DNA from: Hansfordia pulvinata
Lineage: Eukaryota > Ascomycota > Sordariomycetes > Xylariales
Assembly: GCA_006538405.1 (NCBI GenBank)
Contig: BJKQ01000009.1
Coordinates: 1,436,001-1,500,000, forward strand
Reading direction: 5' to 3'
Length of the DNA: 64,000 bases
Shown piece by piece: positions 58,690 to 64,000 of the stretch. How positions within the stretch are numbered: the first letter of the stretch is position 1; every line of letters begins with the position of its first letter. The notes beneath the pieces were generated by a model that was not told the origin of the DNA, did not search any database, and was given only the letters and a program-made list of their open reading frames with translations. The translations under genes were made by a program, and so were the position numbers.

Positions 58690-61229
58690 TCAGCCCGATT
58701 CGTCTACCCAGCCACCGCCTCCGCGTAGAAACTCGAGCCATGAATCGTCGCCCATTATATCATTGGCCTCGATCCCCGATAGATTGGGCCACATCATCGG
58801 TGCAATCTGGTTCATCTGGGTCTGAGGGCTATCCTCCACGGGCTCTAGACCGGGGAATGGGTCGATGATTGAGTCTTCAGTGCCGTCGTCTGCTACTGAT
58901 TCCGTGGGGCCATTGTGCTCTGCCTTTTTCGCCCCTGGCTGAGCTTGGGTCTGGAAGTTTCGGCTATCCCTCAGGTACTGTCCGCAAAGGCCGTCGATGA
59001 CACGGTGACACCGCGCGGAGCTGGGATTAACAGCGGCCAGCGATTGCAAAAGCCGTAATGTCGTTGTCAATTGCTGCTGCCAAGTTGCAGCTTCCTCTCC
59101 ATTCGGCTTATTCCGCAGACACACCACAGGGATCAATGCTGCCTGGAAAAGAAAATATCTTGAGTTTTCTGTCAGCATAAACGTAGCAGCGGCCCAAAAG
59201 GCAGGGTATGCAGGGGTCGATACGTACAGGGCGTACCACGCAGCCAACCGAGTAGGCGCATTCCCGATCCAAAATCTTTCGATCGACTCGATAGAAGCTT
59301 GTGCTGCATGTAGACATCGGCCAATTGCTTTCAGGTCTGCAGCTGAATCGTCGTTGCGACCCTCTCTAGAGTTCAGAACGCTCCTCAGTATGAATGGTCT
59401 GTACATGATGATCAGGAAGTTCCAGTATCTCCACTGATTCATGGAGTGCGCCAGAGAGTATTGCCGAGGCACTTCGGGGGCTGTGTCGAGGAAAAATGCG
59501 GGTATGCTCTCCCGCCATGGTTGAATGAGGCTTTCCTCCATGGATAGTAGCTCATCGGAGGTGGGTATCGGCTTCGAGATGACTCTGGAGTAGATCTCCG
59601 AGGTAGCGGTATGAAAACGGGCTTGGCAGGTGACGGCTGTGTAAGGTGTGACCTCCACCGTGTTCTCGGGCGGCATGATTGTCGAGCTCGCTGTTAGTTC
59701 TCGATCTGTCACGTTGCTAGGGAAGTTGACATCCACGCCGTCGGATTGGCGGGGCCATAGCAAGGGCCGCGAGAACGTGGTTGTGGCGCCCACGTCAAAG
59801 GCTGTGAAGCACCACCAGACGCGGCGGCGCATCTCGAGTTGCAGGGGTGATATTTTCCAACCTTGAAACTCTTCGTGTAGACCCAAGCCAGTGGCCATCC
59901 TGGAAGCCAGACCCAAGTAATTCCAGCCCGAATTGGGTTTATCAATCTTACCATGGTGTCAGCAAGGGGGGCGGAGACGGGGAGCCTGCCAATGAACGCA
60001 CCTTTTGGATGTAATTTGAGATAAGTGTAAGGGCTTGGACAAGGGTCAGGTTGCCAGTTTCCAAGATGTCGAATGTCAGCATGGACTTGGCGTGCGAGAA
60101 GAGTTGGCGATCAAGGTCGCCTGATGTGTTTGAGGAGCAGAAAACGCCAATCGCTGCTAGTATATACGCGAGAATAGTCCAGCTCAGGCCGTTGGGCCTG
60201 GGGACCAGCTCCGTAAGCTGCCCGCGAAAGGTGGGCTGATGGACGAGCGGGTAAGACAGATGATACGTAGAGAAGTAGCTGTCTATCATGGAGTCCGCAA
60301 TGTGCCTGTTGATGTCGAGGCCAGGATTGGCCGACAGCGAGGGCGTCCGCCAGCTTGAGAAGGACGCCCTTGGGGCTCCTTCACTGCCTGGCTCCAGTAT
60401 ACGCAAGAGAGCTGATTCACAGTTAGATTCTGAAAAGGGATTGTTTGGGCAAAGCATGCGATATGGATAGAACAGAACATGGGCACTTACCTGCTCCTGA
60501 AGCAACCCCCAGGTAGCCGGCATCTCGCTCATCCATAGCCAAAGACGCCATTCCATCTTTGATCTGCTCAACAGATTCGGACGGAAACGAGTTCGCAGAC
60601 TCAGGCGAGGTGTGGGTGTTGACCTCGAATTCATCCCACTCAAAATCATCTTGAGTCTGGGGGGGTTTCTCCAGAATGTCGGCAGAGGGGCCCGTGGCGT
60701 TCGACAGCAGGCGCTTCCTGTGGACACGGGTCCGGATCTCGGCGCCAGGGTCAAAGGAGGACTCGGAGGCGCCGGTGAAGACTTTGCGCGGCGGGCTCCA
60801 CGAGTCCGCCCTCTGGCTGTCGACCTCGCAGAAATCAAAGGCGTGGTCCGAAGCCAGATGGAGGGGCCGACTCTCCGCCTCTACTGCACTGCTTCCTGCA
60901 TAGTCTGCAGCAGACGCGCTTTCTCTGCGAAGACGTCTTATGAGAGCTTCGGCTCTTTCCAGCTTCTCCTCAACATCCGTCAGATGCCTGAGGTGCCTGA
61001 TCAGTCGCCATACGGGCTTTTTGGGTGTTTGGAGGCCGAGACAAGCTTACCGGCGCGTCAGAGGGGTCCTGGCATGTTTCTGGTAGAGGCAGTGGCGGTT
61101 GTACTTGGTGCACAGCCCGCAAATGGGCAGGCCGCGGTCGCAGCGGGACTTGCGCCGGTAGCATTCTTTACACGACTGGTTGGCGGCGGCCAGAGAGCCG
61201 GGATCGGCGGAGTCTGTGGTGGAGGCCAT
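58690..61229 (-). CDS. Zn2Cys6 transcription factor
   Basis: Four exons on the minus strand, 61229..61051, 60996..60491, 60429..60002 and 59946..58690, give 789 aa. Introns are 54, 61 and 55 nt and all joins keep phase. The zinc cluster near residues 20-47 is C-x2-C-x6-C-x6-C-x2-C-x6-C (CKEC...CDRGLPIC...C). A linker and coiled coil follow (HLTDVEEKLERAEALIRRLRRE). The fungal-specific TF domain (PF04082) starts in exon 3 (DSYFSTYHLSYPLVHQPTFR) and continues through LTLISNYIQK, IDKPNSGWNYLGLASRMATGLGLH and EMRRRVWWCFTAFDV. The third intron uses an AAG acceptor, chosen because it gives the conserved NKPNSGWNYLGLA-like join. The gene lies 0.6 kb downstream of the second sugar transporter, on the same strand, so it may control that transporter or carbon use more widely. 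Its target is not shown by the sequence. Confidence 0.9.
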
Positions 61230-61850
61230 TCTGGGGCTGCGACATGGGCGCAGAGGGCGGGCAGAGTCGCCTGAGCCCTGGGTTCGGCGGTGAGTGTCGC
61301 GGTCGGGCGACAGCAGCAGCCGTGCAGTCGCGGCTGTCGTGGCGATGTGCGGGGGAGGCTGAAGTGAGCGCGGCGCAGGTGGGAAGCATCGCGAAGGCTT
61401 CACCCATCCACCCACGCGGATGTGGGCACAACTTGGGGGAAAAGAGTGGAGTGGGGGGCCGCTTGGAGGCGGGGATTGAATCATGAGGCTGCCACCTGCC
61501 CTCTCGTCTCGTGCCTCTCACGCCGACGCGGAAGGCGCTGCCCAGGGCTGCTTAGCGGCACCGGGGCCAGACCCTGGGTGCCTGGGGCGCGTGGGCGCCT
61601 GCCCTGTGCTCTGCCCCGGGGTTGCCCTGTTAGGCCTAAATCAATACGCCCCTTTTTTCTACAAGTTCGGCTAGTTGGTTTGCCTCCTTCTCACGATCAA
61701 TTGATGTCAGGTGTGCCCTAGGGACAACTTCAATGGAACACTCATGTTGGGATTGGGTCGCTGCTTGCGCTCTACACACACTCCACGTAGCTACCTATAC
61801 ACCTTCTTGATACAAAACACTCGTGCGGCTGCGCGACTACGGCTGCGCGA
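61230..61850. other. Spacer between the regulator and second transporter
   Basis: No gene seen. It holds the regulator's promoter on the left and the 3' end of the transporter on the right. It is GC-rich and has no clear repeats. Confidence 0.5.
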
Positions 61851-63785
61851 CTACAGCTGCTTGACATCTTCCGCGTGCATGGCAGCCCCTTCAAACCCGT
61901 GCCCGTCCTTGCCCTTCTCCGGCTCAACCATGGACACATCCTTGCCGTCAAAGAGCACCGCGATCTCTTCCAGCGAGTGCCCCTTGGTCTCGACGTAGAA
62001 GTAGCACACGATGCCCAGGAACACCGCCAGGATCGCACAGTACACCGCGTACATCTTCCATCCCAGGTTCTCGATTCCGATCGGGTTGGTGAACGCGGCC
62101 ACGGTCAGCGAGCCGTACACGGCTCCGAACTCGATAGCCAGGCCCTTGCTTCTCATCGAGAAAGGCAAAATCTGTTGTGCCGAGTCGTGTCAGTCAGGTC
62201 GCGGTGACACATCTGAGAGCTGCGGGGAGATGGGTGTGCACTAACCTCGGCCGGGTACGCAAACAGCAGCGGCGTCCACGCAATGTCGTAGAACAGGTAG
62301 TAGAGGAACAGGGTCACGACCACGACGATGCCCGCCGCGTGGTTTCCGTTCTCTGCGACCAGGGCACTGCACGCGGTCCACACGATGTAGGCGACCAGCA
62401 TGCCAATGCTGCTGGTGACGAAGAGGGTCTTTCTTCCGAGCTTGTCGACCAGGAACGCCGCGCCGATCGCGCAGATGAAGTTGAACACTTGGAGCAGCCC
62501 GTTGATCAGGGTCTGCGTGTAGCTGTCGGTGATGCCGATCGAGTTCAGCACCAGCGTCAGGTAGTAGCTGACAATGCCGATACCGTTCCACTGAGCCGCA
62601 AGACTAGGAGAGAGATGGTCAGCATTTTCGTGGACTACGGCCCAGTCGGCTGGAGAAAGGCAGCGGGTACACACCCAGAGAAGATGGTCAAGAACATGCG
62701 CTTCCGGTTTCCAGGACCGCGGAAGAGAGCGGCCCAGCTCGTATCCTGCGACGAACGCTCCGCCTGGATGGATTGCGTAATCTCGGTCAACTCGAACTGG
62801 ACGAGCGGGCTGTACTCGCCCGCGGTGTCGACCTCGCCGGCGTGGTAGTAGGCGAGGATCCGGGCCGCCTCCGGTGTGCGGTCCTTGGACACCAGCCAGC
62901 GCGGGCTCTCGGGGACGAACCAGATGAGAACGAGCTGGATCAGGGGGATCGCCGCCTGCACGATGGTCGGGGCCCTCCACGCCCAGTCGCCCGTGTACCC
63001 CTGAGTTCCGAATGTCGTCCAAGAGGCCAGGATGGCCCCGAGGTAGTACATGCACCAGAAGGCGCTCGTATATTTGCCCTGTTGGAAGACAAGACGTTAG
63101 AATCGCAACGGTGTGAGCTCTGGAGACAAGTTGAGAATGTACGTACTCTGTGCAATGGGTAGGCAAGTTCTCCAATCAACATGGGCGCCTGGCTATCAGT
63201 CAGCGGATGCTGCTCGCTCGTACCGTTTCAGTTCCGACTTACTGGTTGCGAAATGCAGGAGCCGCCAAAGCCGGTGATGGCTCTCGCGACCACAAACTGG
63301 AGTCATTGTTAGCTGCTGCGCAGACCAGTGCGTGGTTCGGATTTCATAGACTTACTTGTGCGTAGTCGATGGAGCAAGCTTGAATGATTGTGGCAATGAT
63401 GATGATGACGGCGCCGGATGCCAGGACGTTCTTGCGGCCAAATCTGTCACTCAAGTCGCCCACGAATGGCACAGCAACCACAGAGCCTGCAACGAGTGTG
63501 AGCCGAGTTCCAGCTTTTTCTGCGCCGGATCTCCTTACCAATTGCCTGAGCAGCGTTGACGAGACCGAGAAGGGCGCCTTGGGGCGCGCCAAACTTGGTT
63601 TGCCATTGCTCCAAACTCTGCAGGCCGTTCATCAGGGAGCCATCGTAGCCGCTGGTGGAGCTGGACAGCAGCGGGACGAGCAGCAGAGTGTTGAGAATCA
63701 ACAGGTGGCGTTGTTGAAACCAGTACTTGTCGGTCTGAGGCAGCACGGCCGCGAGCGCCTCGCCGACGATCTGAGCGTCCTTCAT
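61851..63785 (-). CDS. MFS sugar transporter (lactose permease-like SP family)
   Basis: Seven exons on the minus strand: 63785..63539, 63486..63356, 63296..63243, 63188..63147, 63078..62675, 62603..62246 and 62171..61851. They give 518 aa, with all phases closed. The protein is a 12-TM plasma-membrane sugar/H+ symporter of the SP family. Visible motifs are GYDGSLMNGLQ after TM1, DLSDRFGRKN in the first loop, RAITGFGGSCISQPAPMLIGELAYP around TM4, VPESPRWLV in the central loop, AAQWNGIGIVSYYL in TM7, DKLGRKT after TM8 and VETKGHSLEEI near the end. GYDGSLMNGLQ is typical of the ascomycete lactose permease-like group, so di- or oligosaccharides are plausible substrates. Exons 3 and 4 are short (54 and 42 nt). 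The ATG at 63785 gives a normal cytosolic N-terminus. Confidence 0.92.
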
Positions 63786-64000
63786 CTCGTATGGGGTGCA
63801 AGTCGGTCGTCTTTTCCGGGACGGAGACGGGTTGGGACAATGGGACGGAGGCTCGCGATCTTCAGCAGCAACAACAACGACGACAACAACGAGTCTCTGC
63901 CATGTTTATATCTGCAGGATGTCAAGGCAGAGGAGGGATGGCTCGGATGCTGCCGGGAAGCCCCGAGGTCTAGCCTTGCGTGTCTGCCTCTCCGCCTTCG
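63786..64000. other. Right edge, transporter promoter
   Basis: Upstream region of the second transporter, with CAACAA/GACGAC-type trinucleotide repeats at about 63866-63892. No gene seen before the window ends. Confidence 0.5.

Noticed and set aside
62153..63175. 340-codon minus-strand frame overlapping the second transporter
   Set aside because: Its first half reads through introns and a wrong frame of the transporter; only the part matching transporter exon 6 is real.

Overview
The window looks like nuclear DNA of a filamentous ascomycete, most likely a Sordariomycete. The genes are GC-rich. Their introns are short (mostly 52-125 nt) with GTAAGT-like donors and CTAAC/CTGAC branch sites. 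The families are typical of Pezizomycotina: Zn2Cys6 regulators, an ascomycete laccase ending in DSGL, a fungal SLATT protein, a proteinase K-type subtilase and a tRNA-Thr with an intron next to the anticodon. There are no operons, phage genes, insertion sequences or CRISPR arrays. I assembled the exon structures by hand from splice signals, reading phase and family motifs. No alignment or RNA evidence was available.

Layout. 0.6-2.3 kb: alcohol O-acetyltransferase (-). 3.7-5.0 kb: SLATT two-TM protein (-). 7.4-8.3 kb: GNAT acetyltransferase (-). 9.5-12.2 kb: Zn2Cys6 regulator (+). 12.5 kb: tRNA-Thr(AGT) (-). 12.6-19.1 kb: gene-free, full of homopolymers and microsatellites. 19.1-21.1 kb: laccase (+). 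24.8-27.1 kb: protein with two C-terminal chromodomains (+). 27.1-31.7 kb: no convincing gene. 31.7 kb: small secreted protein (+). 32.7-35.1 kb: MFS sugar transporter in nine exons (-). 35.9-37.2 kb: SMP-30/gluconolactonase (-). 39.6-41.0 kb: FAD monooxygenase (+). 43.6-45.0 kb: subtilase (+). 46.5-48.3 kb: secreted trypsin-like protease with a Cys-rich domain (-). 48.3-54.5 kb: gene-free, partly AT-rich. 54.5-56.0 kb: unrecognised secreted coiled-coil protein (+). 56.8-58.5 kb: amidohydrolase (+). 58.7-61.2 kb: second Zn2Cys6 regulator (-). 61.9-63.8 kb: second MFS sugar transporter (-).

How the genes may work together. The 32.7-37.2 kb transporter and lactonase lie in tandem and could serve uptake and oxidation of a sugar or sugar lactone. 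The 58.7-63.8 kb regulator and transporter form a second plausible uptake module. Laccase, subtilase, trypsin-like protease and two unknown secreted proteins give the window a strongly extracellular, nutrient-scavenging character.

Three things stand out. First, three genes (subtilase, trypsin-like protease, coiled-coil protein) each carry exactly one single-base deletion in or beside a homopolymer, and adding one base makes each reading frame add up exactly. Second, the 8-mer TACGAGTA/TACTCGTA occurs at least 28 times by hand count, essentially only in non-coding DNA. Third, several proteins have unusual architectures: a SLATT protein with a helical tail, tandem chromodomains of unequal quality, and a secreted serine protease with zinc-ribbon-like CxxC pairs.
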